Below, piece by piece: positions 35,762 to 45,002 of a DNA stretch of 64,000 nucleotides. The stretch spans positions 1-64,000 of the forward strand of contig JARUPY010000231.1 of the NCBI GenBank assembly GCA_029817715.1, in the 5' to 3' direction. The DNA comes from Melastoma dodecandrum. Taxonomy: Eukaryota; Streptophyta; Magnoliopsida; Myrtales; Melastomataceae. A program made the translations under genes and the position numbers. The first letter of the stretch is position 1, and every line of letters starts with the position of its first letter. Below the pieces are notes generated by a model. The model saw nothing but the letters and a program-made list of their open reading frames with translations, was not told the origin of the DNA and did not search any database.

Positions 35762-37776
35762 ACTAGGCGCCTCAGCAGATGGACGCGCCGCAGCAGCCGC
35801 GTCTCGGACGTGGTGACCATGGCTGTGCCGTAGAGTGCCGCGCCCGCGTGCAGGAGGTCGAGCGCCGGGCGTCCCGCTGTTTGCCTGGCCGCTGCGAGAT
35901 ATTCGTCGGCGAGCGCGAAGGTCTCCTCGGGCGAGAGGCTCGGCAGGGTCTTGCGCGCCCGGGCGTCGAGATCGGGGTCGACATCGCGGGTCCGGTCGAG
36001 CGCACGCCAGGCGCGGCGCACGGCGAGGCCGAGATTGCCGATATCGACGAGGCGCTTCATCGTGCGCGCACGGGCCGGCTTCGGCGCGTCCGTGCCTTGC
36101 CACGTCTTGAATTGCGCGAGGCGGTCGTACTGCAGGCTGGCGCGCGGCTGTTCCAGCTTGCCCTCGTCGGCGAGCGCGTGACGCAGCGCGGTGCCGACGG
36201 CGAGCGCGAGCCGCAGCCGGCGCATCTTACGGTCGACGGGCAGCACGAGAAGGAAAGTCAGGAAGATCGCCACGCCCGACACGGTCAGCATGGTGGCGGT
36301 ATTGACGAAGGTCACCGGGTCGAGCGTCTGCACGTTGGCGGGTCCGATGAGGACGAGCACCTGCACGCCGAAGATCAGGCCGGCGCCGCCCATGCCGATC
36401 ATGATCAGCCAGCACATGACGAGGACGAGCGGCGCCAGCGAGATGATGAACAGCGGATAGCCGTCGATGAGGGGAAACACGAAGAACGAATAGATCGTCC
36501 CCGCCACGACGACGGCGGGCATGCCGTAGAGCGCGGCGCGGCCCATGATGGCGGGATCGGGCTGCACCGCCCCGAGCGAGACGAAGACCGCCGTGAACAG
36601 AATCGCCGTCGCCGTGTCGGCGAGGCCCGACCAGACGGAGAGCACCGAGACGATGCCGAGCGACAGCATCACGCGCACCGCGTTGATGACGACGGCGAAC
36701 CAGTCCTGGTGCACCTCGATGCGCGCGTCGCGGCGGGGGCGCCAGCCCATCCTGAGCGCGCGCAGGCCGTCGCGGAGGTTGGTCAAGGTGTCGAGCATGA
36801 AGTGCATGCGCTCGAGCACGTAGGCCTCCGGCATCGACAACGTGCCCGCCGCCAGCGCCGGCAGGGCGAGCGCCTCCAGCTCCGGCCCGCACTTCTCCGG
36901 ATCCTGGAGGTGAAGTGCCCGGCGGATGATGCCGGTGGCCTGATCGAGGATCGGCGAGGGCGCCTCGACGCGGCCGAGGCCGGCGCCGACGGCCTGGATG
37001 GCCGACAGCATCTCGAACAGGGCAAGCAGGGCGCTGCGGCCGCCCTTGGCGCGGACGCGCCCGTTCGGCTTTTCGGGCGTCGCGAAGCTGATCTCGCTGC
37101 GCAGCGGCATCAGCCGGGCGCTGAAGTCGATCAAGGTTTCCGCCTCGGGTGCGGCGCGCCGCTCGATCGCCGTCTCGGCCAGCGCGATCATGTCCTTGGT
37201 GGCGGCGCGCAGCTTCGAGATGAGCGAGGCCGAGGATTCCGCCGTCGCCATCAGCGCGTTGGTGAGGCCGATGGCGGCGATGCCGACGACGATCGCAGCG
37301 ACCCGGTTGATCGAGGTCGAGAAGGTCGCCATCGGGTCGTCGATATTGGCGATCGAGATGAGGGCGATCGTGTAGCCGCCGAGAATGGCCGCGTAGGAGC
37401 GGAAGTCGCGCAGGATCGAGCCGAGCGCCGTCTCGATCGCCATGATCACCGCGAAGCTCGCGAGCAGCATCGTGCGGTCCTGCGGGAAGAGGGCCGTGAG
37501 CGTGGTCGCCACCGCGACGCCGATGACCGTGGCGATGAGCCGGTAGATCGATTTCGACAGCACCATCCCCTGGTGCGGCTGGGCGAGGATCAGCACGCAG
37601 ACGCCGGCGCTGGATCCGCCCGTCAGCTCGAGGAAGAAGGCCGCGTAGAAGGCGATGGCGAGCGCGACCCAGGTGCGCAGCGCGAACCACGTCGTGCCCG
37701 CCGGCCACGGGATGCGCGGCAGCCTGAACAGCGGCTCGCGCGCGGCTTCGGCGGGGGCGGGCGAGACGGCGGTCAA
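35758..37776 (-). CDS. FUSC family (AaeB-like) aromatic-acid efflux pump
   Basis: Inner-membrane pump of 672 residues. Two blocks of membrane helices (residues about 25-175 and 370-510) flank a cytoplasmic middle domain, the typical fusaric-acid-resistance layout. Motifs are SAGVCVLILAQPHQGMVLSK in the first block and VSLGAVQPDPAIMG in the second. Relatives export aromatic carboxylates such as p-hydroxybenzoate, or fusaric acid. Together with DUF1656 and HlyD genes downstream it forms an AaeBXA-like operon. No divergent LysR regulator is present, as is common elsewhere; the next gene leftward in reading order is unrelated. Confidence 0.9.
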   Translation of the reverse strand: MTAVSPAPAEAAREPLFRLPRIPWPAGTTWFALRTWVALAIAFYAAFFLELTGGSSAGVCVLILAQPHQGMVLSKSIYRLIATVIGVAVATTLTALFPQDRTMLLASFAVIMAIETALGSILRDFRSYAAILGGYTIALISIANIDDPMATFSTSINRVAAIVVGIAAIGLTNALMATAESSASLISKLRAATKDMIALAETAIERRAAPEAETLIDFSARLMPLRSEISFATPEKPNGRVRAKGGRSALLALFEMLSAIQAVGAGLGRVEAPSPILDQATGIIRRALHLQDPEKCGPELEALALPALAAGTLSMPEAYVLERMHFMLDTLTNLRDGLRALRMGWRPRRDARIEVHQDWFAVVINAVRVMLSLGIVSVLSVWSGLADTATAILFTAVFVSLGAVQPDPAIMGRAALYGMPAVVVAGTIYSFFVFPLIDGYPLFIISLAPLVLVMCWLIMIGMGGAGLIFGVQVLVLIGPANVQTLDPVTFVNTATMLTVSGVAIFLTFLLVLPVDRKMRRLRLALAVGTALRHALADEGKLEQPRASLQYDRLAQFKTWQGTDAPKPARARTMKRLVDIGNLGLAVRRAWRALDRTRDVDPDLDARARKTLPSLSPEETFALADEYLAAARQTAGRPALDLLHAGAALYGTAMVTTSETRLLRRVHLLRRLV

Positions 37777-37916
37777 CGGCGGCGGGCTCCTGGAGGCCGC
37801 AATCTATAGGGGAGCGTCGCGCGGCGGAAGCGCTGCTTGGAGGGTCTATGGCCCGAGCGCCGCTGCCCAGAGCGCGCACGCCTCGTGCGCGTGCGGCGAC
37901 GAGGCGTCGCCGCTAC

Positions 37917-38699
37917 TTACGCCAGCTCGATCCGGATCGGCACGTGATCGGACGGCTTCTCGTCGCCGCGGCGTGCCTTGTCGATCGACACCCGTTCGAG
38001 CCGGTCCGCCGCCTGGGGCGACAGCAGGACATGGTCGATGCGGATGCCGTTGTTGCGCTGCCAGGCGCCGGCTTGATAGTCCCAGAACGTGTAGAGCCCC
38101 GCCGCGTCGGTCGTGGCGCGCAGCGCGTCGGTGAGCCCGAGGTTGAGCAGCGCACGAAACCTGGCGCGCGTCTCCGGCCGGTAGAGCGCGTCGCCGACCC
38201 AGGCGGCCGGGTCCCAGACATCGCCGGGACCGGGAATGACATTGTAGTCACCGGCGAGCACCAGCGGCTCCTCCAGCGCGAGCAGCGCGCGGGCGCGGGC
38301 GATCAGCCGGTCCATCCAGGCGAGCTTGTAGGTGTACTTCTCCGTCTCCGGCGGGTTGCCGTTGGGGAGGTAGAGGCAGCAGACGCGCACCGGCACGTCG
38401 TCGGTCGTCACCACGGCCTCGATGTAGCGCGACTGCACGTCCGCGTCGTCGCCGGCGAGGCCGGCCGCAACCTCCATCGGCCGTTTCGAGAGGATGGCGA
38501 CGCCATTCCAGCTCTTCTGGCCGTGGACGGCGACGTTGTAGCCCTCGGCCTCGACCTCGAGGCGCGGGAACTGGTCGTCCGTGCACTTGATCTCCTGCAG
38601 GCAGAGTACGTCGGGGGACATCTCGCGCAGGTAGGCGACGAGGTTGGGGACGCGTGTGCGCACCGAATTGATGTTCCAGGTCGCGATCTGCACGCTCAC
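37917..38699 (-). CDS. xthA: Exodeoxyribonuclease III
   Basis: AP endonuclease and 3'-5' exonuclease for base-excision repair. The 260-residue protein has IATWNINSVRTR, the metal Glu in LCLQEIKCTD, GVAILSKRP, the catalytic LAGDYNVIP (Asp, Asn), RIDHVLLS, and the final SDHVPI (Asp-His). The start is GTG at 38699, eight bases after the glycosyltransferase stop, so it is probably the last gene of that operon despite the unrelated role. The gene is intact. Confidence 0.95.
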   Translation of the reverse strand: MSVQIATWNINSVRTRVPNLVAYLREMSPDVLCLQEIKCTDDQFPRLEVEAEGYNVAVHGQKSWNGVAILSKRPMEVAAGLAGDDADVQSRYIEAVVTTDDVPVRVCCLYLPNGNPPETEKYTYKLAWMDRLIARARALLALEEPLVLAGDYNVIPGPGDVWDPAAWVGDALYRPETRARFRALLNLGLTDALRATTDAAGLYTFWDYQAGAWQRNNGIRIDHVLLSPQAADRLERVSIDKARRGDEKPSDHVPIRIELA

Positions 38700-38707
38700 G
38701 CGCTCCT

Positions 38708-40747
38708 TCAGCCCAGCGCCGCGCGCCAGCTGTACAGGCTCAGCGCCGGATGGAAAGCGGGATCGTCGCGCAGCACGTGGCGCCAGCGTGCGACGAAGAC
38801 CGCGCGCTGGCCGCCGTAGACGTCGAGGCGCCGCAGCGTGGCGCCGCCGCGGCTCACCGATTCCTCGTGCATGAGGTGCACGGCGGGGTCGACGATCGTC
38901 TGCCAGCCGCGCGCATTGAGCTTGAGGCAGAGGTCGATGTCGGAGAGCTCGATCGGCAGATGCGCGGCATCGAAACCGCCGACCGCCTCGAATTTTTCGC
39001 GCGCGACTGCGAGGCAGGCGCCGGTGACCGCGGAGACCTCGTGGACGGCGAGGTTGCGGCTCGACCAGCCGGGGTCGTCGCCGGGCGCCGGCGCCCCAAA
39101 ATGGCCTGCGCTGCCGCCCATGCCGAGCAGCACGCCGACATGCTGGAGGCGGCCGTCGGGATACGTGAGCCTGACGCCGACCGCGCCGGTCGCCGGCTCC
39201 ATCGCGTGGGCGACCAAGCGCTCGAGCCAGAAATCGCTGAGAATCTCGGTGTCGTCGTTCAGGAACACGAGCACGTCGCCACGTCCGGAGGCGGCGGCCT
39301 CATTGCAGATACGCGAGAAGTTGAAAGGGCTCGGATCATCGAGGATGCGCGTGTCGCCGCCGGCGCGAAGGGTCGCGAGATAGTCTTTGCTCGCCGGCTC
39401 GACGCTGTCGTTGTCGACTACGACGATCTCGTACCGCCCTGCGGGCGAGCGTTGCCTGATGCTGGAGATCGCGCGTTCGAGCAGGGCAGGGTGGTCGCGC
39501 GTCGGGATGATGATCGTCGCGCTCGATCCTCCCCCGCGCATCGGGGGAGGGGGACCGCCGAAGGTGATGGAGGGGGCCGCAGCTTCTCCGACTTTGGTCG
39601 TTTGATCGCTGCCAGAGCGATCAACGTCTGAGTGGTGGCCGCTCGCTCCACCATCCTTCGGATGGTCATCCTCCCCCGTTCTACGGGGGAGGATGTAACG
39701 CCTCTCGACCATGATGCGACGCAGCGGCATTACCTTGTCGGCCGCGAGCCCGGCGACGACGGCCGCCGGAACGTCGCCGGTCGCGAAAAAATGCCGCCGC
39801 GCATCGTCCGGCCAGCCGGCGATGTCGCGCGCGAACACGAGGCCGGGCATCGCCGGAGCGCTGGCCATGAGCCGCGGGCTCCAGCCCGGCGCGAGGACCG
39901 GCGACGGCAGGCCATCGCGATCGCGGCGAACGGCGTCGCCGTAGAAGAGGGTGCGATCGGGCGCGCGCCGCGCCTGCTCGGCGAGATAAGCGAGCGCGTA
40001 TGGCGGCAGGACGTCGCCGGCTCGAAGCACGCCTGTCAGGCCGGTCTCGGACGGCGTCTCCCCGTCGGCGATGACCCAGCATGGGAAGACCTGTGCTTCC
40101 AGGCTCGCCCGCGTCCGAGCAAGCGCCTCCGCGTCGGCGCCGTCGTCCACAATATGCAAGCGGATCGGGTCCGCCCCGGCCCAGTCGAAACGCGGCCGAT
40201 CGATCCCGGCGAGGTCGATCGGCCGTGCGCGGCGTGCGTGCCAGTCCCGATAGGCCGAAAAGGGCGTCGCCCCTGTCGCCCAGCTGAGATTGACATCGGA
40301 CTCGGGCGTCCAGCCGATGAGCCGCGTCAGGATCGCGCTGCGGGTCGAGCGCGGATTGATCCGGAGGCCTTCCGCCAATAGCGAGATCCAGCCGCGCGTG
40401 CGCACCCGCTCGATTACGAAGCCCAAAGGGCCCGGCCGATTGGTCGGGCTTACGCTGATCGATTGCGTATCGGCGGGAACGCGTCCGGTCCAGATACCCG
40501 CGCCGGCGATGGGCCCCGCCGCGATCCCCTCCACGAGGGCACCGTCGCGCAACGTGAACCGAAAGACGGGCCGCGCCGGCTCGTCCCACAGGCTCAGCCG
40601 GTAGGTGATCTCGACGAGCCGTCCCGCGAGGCGATCGACCGGCAGCTCCATGCGGAGCCAGGGCTCTTCGCTGGTCGCGACGAAACGGCCGTCGGCGCGA
40701 ACGACGTCGCGTTCGGGCTCGAGCCGCGGTCCGCCGTGAGATGTCAC
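38708..40747 (-). CDS. Family 2 glycosyltransferase containing an in-frame palindromic repeat
   Basis: A 679-residue protein. Residues 1-350 are a variable N-terminal part with no fixed function (it includes DPIRLHIVDDGADAE, perhaps a degenerate GT domain). Residues about 352-407 are encoded by a palindromic DNA element and read TGEDDHPKDGGASGHHSDVD and on to GPPPPMRGGG. A GT-A domain follows: ATIIIPTRDHPALLERAISS, VVVDNDS, DVLVFLNDDTEILSDFW, VTGACLAV and SDIDLCLKL. Such proteins act in O-antigen or capsule assembly. It lies 10 bases after the export-protein gene, so it belongs to the same operon. Whether the insert disturbs the protein is not known. Confidence 0.85.
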   Translation of the reverse strand: MTSHGGPRLEPERDVVRADGRFVATSEEPWLRMELPVDRLAGRLVEITYRLSLWDEPARPVFRFTLRDGALVEGIAAGPIAGAGIWTGRVPADTQSISVSPTNRPGPLGFVIERVRTRGWISLLAEGLRINPRSTRSAILTRLIGWTPESDVNLSWATGATPFSAYRDWHARRARPIDLAGIDRPRFDWAGADPIRLHIVDDGADAEALARTRASLEAQVFPCWVIADGETPSETGLTGVLRAGDVLPPYALAYLAEQARRAPDRTLFYGDAVRRDRDGLPSPVLAPGWSPRLMASAPAMPGLVFARDIAGWPDDARRHFFATGDVPAAVVAGLAADKVMPLRRIMVERRYILPRRTGEDDHPKDGGASGHHSDVDRSGSDQTTKVGEAAAPSITFGGPPPPMRGGGSSATIIIPTRDHPALLERAISSIRQRSPAGRYEIVVVDNDSVEPASKDYLATLRAGGDTRILDDPSPFNFSRICNEAAASGRGDVLVFLNDDTEILSDFWLERLVAHAMEPATGAVGVRLTYPDGRLQHVGVLLGMGGSAGHFGAPAPGDDPGWSSRNLAVHEVSAVTGACLAVAREKFEAVGGFDAAHLPIELSDIDLCLKLNARGWQTIVDPAVHLMHEESVSRGGATLRRLDVYGGQRAVFVARWRHVLRDDPAFHPALSLYSWRAALG
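39526..39694. repeat. Palindromic mosaic element inserted within the glycosyltransferase gene
   Basis: About 169 bases bounded by ATCCTCCCCCG inverted ends. It contains four hairpins: 39528-39550 (CCTCCCCCG stem), 39604-39622 (GATCGCT/AGCGATC), 39650-39666 (ACCATCC/GGATGGT) and 39668-39694 (12-base perfect stem ATCCTCCCCCGT). This structure is typical of intergenic REP-like clusters, but here it is read through in frame in the linker between two protein domains. Confidence 0.8.
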
Positions 40748-40757
40748 GGGCGAGAGG

Positions 40758-42122
40758 CTAGAGCCGGTGATCGATGACGGACGCGGTGATCGTCGCGCCG
40801 CAGGTCCAGATCATCAGGCTGCCCAACGCCACGAGCAGAAGATCGGACCACCGCAGCGGGAAGCTGTATTCCTGCGGCAGCGACGGCGGCTCGAAGACGC
40901 CGAGGTAGACCTGCTGGCGCTCGGCCGTGATGCGTGCCCGCTCGACGCCGGTGCGGGCAAACCGGAACATCGCCTCGGCGAACTCCTTCTTGAGCTCGAG
41001 CCCCTCGAACTCGGATATGATCCCGGCCATGTTGACCGAGCCCTTGTCGGTGTGCTCGCCGGCCATCTGCGCCTTGATCTGCGTGATGTGGTCGTTGACG
41101 CTCTGGAGCTTGTCGCGGAGGCTCGCCATACCGGGCGCATCCGGGCCCTGAACGCGCTGCGCGACGAACAGCGCCCCTTCCGCCTCGATCTTGTCGGTCA
41201 TCAAGGTCAGCAGCAGCTTGCCCAATGATTCAGAGGATTGCATCGGGTCGATCACGTGCTGGGCGTTGCGGAAGGTCGTGAGGTTGGCCAGCGCGAAGCG
41301 CACCTCGCCCTCGGCACGGCGCACCTCGTTCTCGGCCGTGCGCTCCATGTCGGCTCGGGTCTTGGCCGACAGGCGGTTGACCAGCGCCTCGCTCGACTTG
41401 AGGATCGCCTGGGCGAGCACCAGCGCGTCCTCGCGCCGGAACGCGCAGACCGACAAGGTGACGATGCCAGACGTCGTCTCGACGTTCACCATCACCATCT
41501 TGTTCCAGTATTTGGTGAGGTCCTCGATCGTGGCGTCGCGCGGCAATCGCGCCCAGAAATCCGCCTCCGGCCGCTGATAGATCGCGCGGATGTCGAGCCT
41601 GCGCGATATGTCGTCGATGATGGCGCGGCTGTGGATGTAGCTGGCGACGATCTCGGCGTCCTCGCCGCCGAGGTTCATCGTGCCGCCGAGGGGCGAGGCA
41701 TGCGAGGTTGCCGCGTTCTTCTTCGCGGAACCATCCTCGTTGTTCGAGCCGCTCTCGATGGTGCCTTGCAGCGGGTCGGCCTTGCGGACCGCGAACCGCG
41801 CTTCCGCCATGTACTGGTCGCTCGCGAAGATGAACAGGTACAGCCCGGCGATGATCGTCGGGACGAGCACGAAGCCGATCAGGGTCCAGCGAACCGGGTG
41901 CCATGCACGCTGCGTCTCCGGCTCGAACGAGCTGTCCGGAAGCGTCGGCGACCGCGGCGGGATGATCTGGATGTCGCGTCCGGTGACGCGGCGCAGCGGC
42001 GACAGCGCGCGCGCGACGAGCGATTGGCGGAGCGTCCCGGCTTGCTCGGCGACCCCGGCGACGGTGAACGTTCGCTCGGCCGTCTCGGGCGGCCTCGGGC
42101 GATCGCGGACGGGCGCCGTCAC
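40758..42122 (-). CDS. Polysaccharide export inner-membrane protein (KpsE/RkpR-like), second copy
   Basis: A 454-residue Wzz/KpsE-type membrane protein that couples polysaccharide export across the envelope. An N-terminal cytoplasmic part of about 85 residues is followed by helix 1 (WTLIGFVLVPTIIAGLYLFI), then ASDQYMAEARFAVR, a long periplasmic coiled-coil region (EVRRAEGEVRFALANLTTFR), a PLR-type motif in PQEYSFPLRWSD, and C-terminal helix 2 (LLLVALGSLMIWTCGATI). It overlaps the preceding paralog by four bases, so translation is coupled. The cargo is probably a capsular polysaccharide. Confidence 0.85.
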   Translation of the reverse strand: MTAPVRDRPRPPETAERTFTVAGVAEQAGTLRQSLVARALSPLRRVTGRDIQIIPPRSPTLPDSSFEPETQRAWHPVRWTLIGFVLVPTIIAGLYLFIFASDQYMAEARFAVRKADPLQGTIESGSNNEDGSAKKNAATSHASPLGGTMNLGGEDAEIVASYIHSRAIIDDISRRLDIRAIYQRPEADFWARLPRDATIEDLTKYWNKMVMVNVETTSGIVTLSVCAFRREDALVLAQAILKSSEALVNRLSAKTRADMERTAENEVRRAEGEVRFALANLTTFRNAQHVIDPMQSSESLGKLLLTLMTDKIEAEGALFVAQRVQGPDAPGMASLRDKLQSVNDHITQIKAQMAGEHTDKGSVNMAGIISEFEGLELKKEFAEAMFRFARTGVERARITAERQQVYLGVFEPPSLPQEYSFPLRWSDLLLVALGSLMIWTCGATITASVIDHRL

Positions 42123-43381
42123 GACATGCTCCTGCGCAGAAGGAAGACGAGGCCGAGGGCGCTGCCCCAGGTCGCCACGCTTCCCAGGATCACCAAGGCG
42201 ATGTCGAGCAGCCGGCGCGGATATTTCGCTTCCTCGGCCACCGCCGGCGTGACGAAGGTGTTGATGTACATGAGCTTCATCTCGCTCGCGACCTTCGCGT
42301 GCTCGAGCATCGTCAAGGATCCCGCATACATCTTGTCGGCGATCTCGTTGTTCAAGCTCGCGTAGTCGAGGCGGGACATCGAGCCCGACAGCGGCTTGTT
42401 GGTCTCAGATTCCACCTGGCGGCTCGTCATCTCGTCCTGCAGCTTGGCGATCTGCTGCTTCATGGCATCGATCCTGGTCTGCAGGTTGCGCATCTGCGGG
42501 GCGTCGACGCGCACGAAGCGGCGTTGCGAATCGTATTGCTGCTGCAGCTTGATCAGCTGTCCGCGGACCTCGGTCAGCAGCTCGGTCATGGCCGTGGACA
42601 TTTCCTTGCCGCTCAGGATTCCCTCGGTGTTGCGCGCCTTCTCGAGGTTCGAGCGGGCGATCGCCAGGTTGTCCTGCGCGCGTACCCGTTCCCGCTCAGC
42701 CAGCGCGAGCGCGTCGTCCCGCATCTGATCGTTCAACCTGTTGACGAGCATCTCGCTCGACTCGAGCACGGCATCGGCGATCGTCACGGCGTCTTGCGGC
42801 TTGAAGGCGCGCACGGTGAAAAGGACGATGCCGGCAGGCATCTGCACCGACAGCTCGACGTGGCGCGCCCAGTATTTGACGATGCGCTCGATCGGCTTGT
42901 GCTCGCCGAGCCGCGAGAAATAATCGACGTCCGAGCCCTGGAAGAAATGCGTCAGGCCGATCGAGCGCTGGAGATCCTCGACGAGCGCGCGGCTCAGCAT
43001 GTAGTTCATGATGATCTGCGTATCCTGGACGATCATCATGCTCGGTGCGTTGCTGAGCGCACCCATCGATTCCATTCCGGTCGGCAGGCCGCCGCGAAGC
43101 GTGAAGCGAGCTTCGGCGGTGTACTGATCGGAGGCGATGAGGCCGAAATAGATCGCGCCGACGAGCGTCGGCACCACGACCATCGCGGCGAAGGTCCCGA
43201 CCTTGATGAGCCGCCACATGCGCTCGCTGCGGCGCGCCTTGAGCGAGCCACCCGGCAGCGCGCGCTGCCGCCGCGTCGAGAAGCGGGCGCGTCGCGCCGC
43301 CTCGCTGAGCGCCTTGGCGACGAGCGCCGCACGCTCCTTCGAGGAAAACACGGCCGGGACCTGGGTCACCTCGTCGCTCAT
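42119..43381 (-). CDS. Polysaccharide export inner-membrane protein (KpsE/RkpR-like), first copy
   Basis: A 420-residue paralog of the following gene, with the same layout: helix 1 (TFAAMVVVPTLVGAIYFGLI), ASDQYTAEARFTLRGG, coiled coil (RVRAQDNLAIARSNLEKARN and QQYDSQRRFVRVDAPQMRNL), and a C-terminal helix near LVILGSVATWGSALGLVFLL. The ATG at 43381 (MSDEVTQ) is selected; an upstream extension to 43510 is not supported. It is the first gene of an operon of two export proteins, a glycosyltransferase and xthA. ABC exporter partners (KpsM/KpsT) are not in the window. Confidence 0.85.
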   Translation of the reverse strand: MSDEVTQVPAVFSSKERAALVAKALSEAARRARFSTRRQRALPGGSLKARRSERMWRLIKVGTFAAMVVVPTLVGAIYFGLIASDQYTAEARFTLRGGLPTGMESMGALSNAPSMMIVQDTQIIMNYMLSRALVEDLQRSIGLTHFFQGSDVDYFSRLGEHKPIERIVKYWARHVELSVQMPAGIVLFTVRAFKPQDAVTIADAVLESSEMLVNRLNDQMRDDALALAERERVRAQDNLAIARSNLEKARNTEGILSGKEMSTAMTELLTEVRGQLIKLQQQYDSQRRFVRVDAPQMRNLQTRIDAMKQQIAKLQDEMTSRQVESETNKPLSGSMSRLDYASLNNEIADKMYAGSLTMLEHAKVASEMKLMYINTFVTPAVAEEAKYPRRLLDIALVILGSVATWGSALGLVFLLRRSMS

Positions 43382-43748
43382 CGCAAGCTCTCGCCACCCG
43401 CGCCCATCGTCTCGTCTTTCCCCTGTCCGTGAAGGCGTCCGTTCCCGCGAACGTGTCGGATACTTGCGCGGCTGGCCCCGGCTGCCGCCCCCGTCCCGGA
43501 GCGATACCAAATCCTCGTTGTTTTTAAGGCGGCCCGCCCTGTCAGTGCACGCAACCCGCGATCAGCGCCGCCGGGCGGATTTCGCAGAACATGCTGAACA
43601 AAAGCTAAAGCGCTCGAAATGCAGCATTTTTCGGATCGTGGCGACGCCTCGTTAGGGGTTTGGCAAGCGCGGCCATGCGAGCGTCGCGTCGAGATCGGCC
43701 GAAGCCGGTGTCCAGACCGCGGTCTGCTCGTCGCGTTCGAGGTCCTGC
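43382..43748. other. Divergent control region, polysaccharide operon and rlpA
   Basis: About 367 bases with no credible gene. A short palindrome AAATGC-A-GCATTT at 43617-43629 is followed by TTTT and could be an operator. I see no sigma-54 element. Confidence 0.5.
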
Positions 43749-44933
43749 TTGTCCCATCGCCCGATCAGGTGCCCCCGAGCCGCCCCGTTCGGCAAGACGC
43801 CGGCGAAACGTCTCGCGGCAATCGCCTTCACGCTCGGCGCGCTCGGCTTCGGTGGCTGTGCCCAGAGCCCGCAGCAGCAGATCGCGGCGACATCGCACGG
43901 CAAGGAGTATTTTCCGGCCTCCGTCTACGGACCGGCGAGCCGCCGCGTCGTCGCCGACGGCCAGCCGGTGCCGCGCGGCGGCGGCCAATATCTCGTCGGC
44001 AAGCCGTACACGGTGGCGGGCCACGTCTACTACCCGAGCGAGCGTCGCGTGGTGCAGGTGGGCAACGCCTCCTGGTACGGCGATGCGTTTCACGGGAGGC
44101 TGACGGCCAACGGCGAGATCTACGACCGCGAAAGCTTCACGGCGGCGCATCCGACGATGCCGCTTCCGAGCTACGCCCGGGTCACGAACTTGAGCAACCA
44201 TTCCTCGATGATCGTGCGGGTCAACGACCGCGGGCCTTACGCTTCGAATCGCGTGATGGACGTCTCGCGTCGCGTCGCCGAGACGCTGGACTTCAAGCGC
44301 TACGGTACCGCTCGGGTGAAGGTCGAATATGTCGGCCGCGCGAGCCTCGCCGGCTCCGACGACGCCAAGCTGCTGGCGACCTTGCGGACCAACCGGCCGG
44401 CGCCCTGGCAGCCCGAGACGATGGTCGCGGACGTGGGCGAGCCCCGCCCGCGCGTTGCCGCGGTCGCGCCCGAGGCGCCGCCCGCGCCGCGTCGCATCGT
44501 CGCGGAACCGCCGGTCGAGCGACGTGTCGTCGCCGCGCGCGCCGTCGCTCTCCCCGAGCCCGGCTCGCGTTGGCGCCAATCCGAGATGCGCCAAGCCGAG
44601 ATGCGCGAGCCCGAAATCGTGGCGCGACCCCATCGCCATCACGACGTCGCGCCGGAAACCTTCGCCATGGCCGAGGTCCGCCCGCCACAGCGCGAGCGCT
44701 TCGAGCCGGTGCGCGTCGCCTCGCGCGAGGACGTGCCGCATATTCCGATCCGCGCGCTCGCACCGCCGCCGCGCCCGGAGCGCATCGAGGTCATCCGGCC
44801 GCCGCGCGCAGGCTCACGGATGGTACTGCTGCCGCCTTCGCGTCCCGCTGCCCTCCGCGCCTTCCTGGGCGACGAGATCGGGCCGCACAGGCGCCCTGCC
44901 GTCCTGCGGACAGCGCGCTCTCGCGACGATTGA
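43749..44933 (+). CDS. RlpA family septal-ring lytic transglycosylase-like lipoprotein
   Basis: A 394-residue lipoprotein. The lipobox is in LGALGFGGCAQS. The double-psi beta-barrel (about residues 100-200) shows NASWYGDAFHGRLTANGE and AAHPTMPLPSYARVTNL, then VRVNDRGPYASNRVMDVS, with the conserved Asp and His of RlpA. The second half is low-complexity, rich in Pro, Arg, Glu and Ala, with no SPOR domain, unlike E. coli RlpA. The only in-frame start in reach is a TTG at 43749, so the true start could differ. RlpA proteins cut denuded glycan strands at septa in Pseudomonas. D,D-carboxypeptidase follows 69 bases later. Confidence 0.88.
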   Translation: MSHRPIRCPRAAPFGKTPAKRLAAIAFTLGALGFGGCAQSPQQQIAATSHGKEYFPASVYGPASRRVVADGQPVPRGGGQYLVGKPYTVAGHVYYPSERRVVQVGNASWYGDAFHGRLTANGEIYDRESFTAAHPTMPLPSYARVTNLSNHSSMIVRVNDRGPYASNRVMDVSRRVAETLDFKRYGTARVKVEYVGRASLAGSDDAKLLATLRTNRPAPWQPETMVADVGEPRPRVAAVAPEAPPAPRRIVAEPPVERRVVAARAVALPEPGSRWRQSEMRQAEMREPEIVARPHRHHDVAPETFAMAEVRPPQRERFEPVRVASREDVPHIPIRALAPPPRPERIEVIRPPRAGSRMVLLPPSRPAALRAFLGDEIGPHRRPAVLRTARSRDD

Positions 44934-45002
44934 CCCGGCCGGCCTAAGAGGTCTCAACTGTCGCGGCGGGCGCGCCCCGCCCCTTGATCGAGGAGACCGT
45001 CG

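Noticed and set aside
35779..37809. A 676-codon plus-strand ORF opposite the FUSC pump
   Set aside because: Antisense of a conserved pump; same low-complexity Arg/Asp/His pattern as the other shadows.
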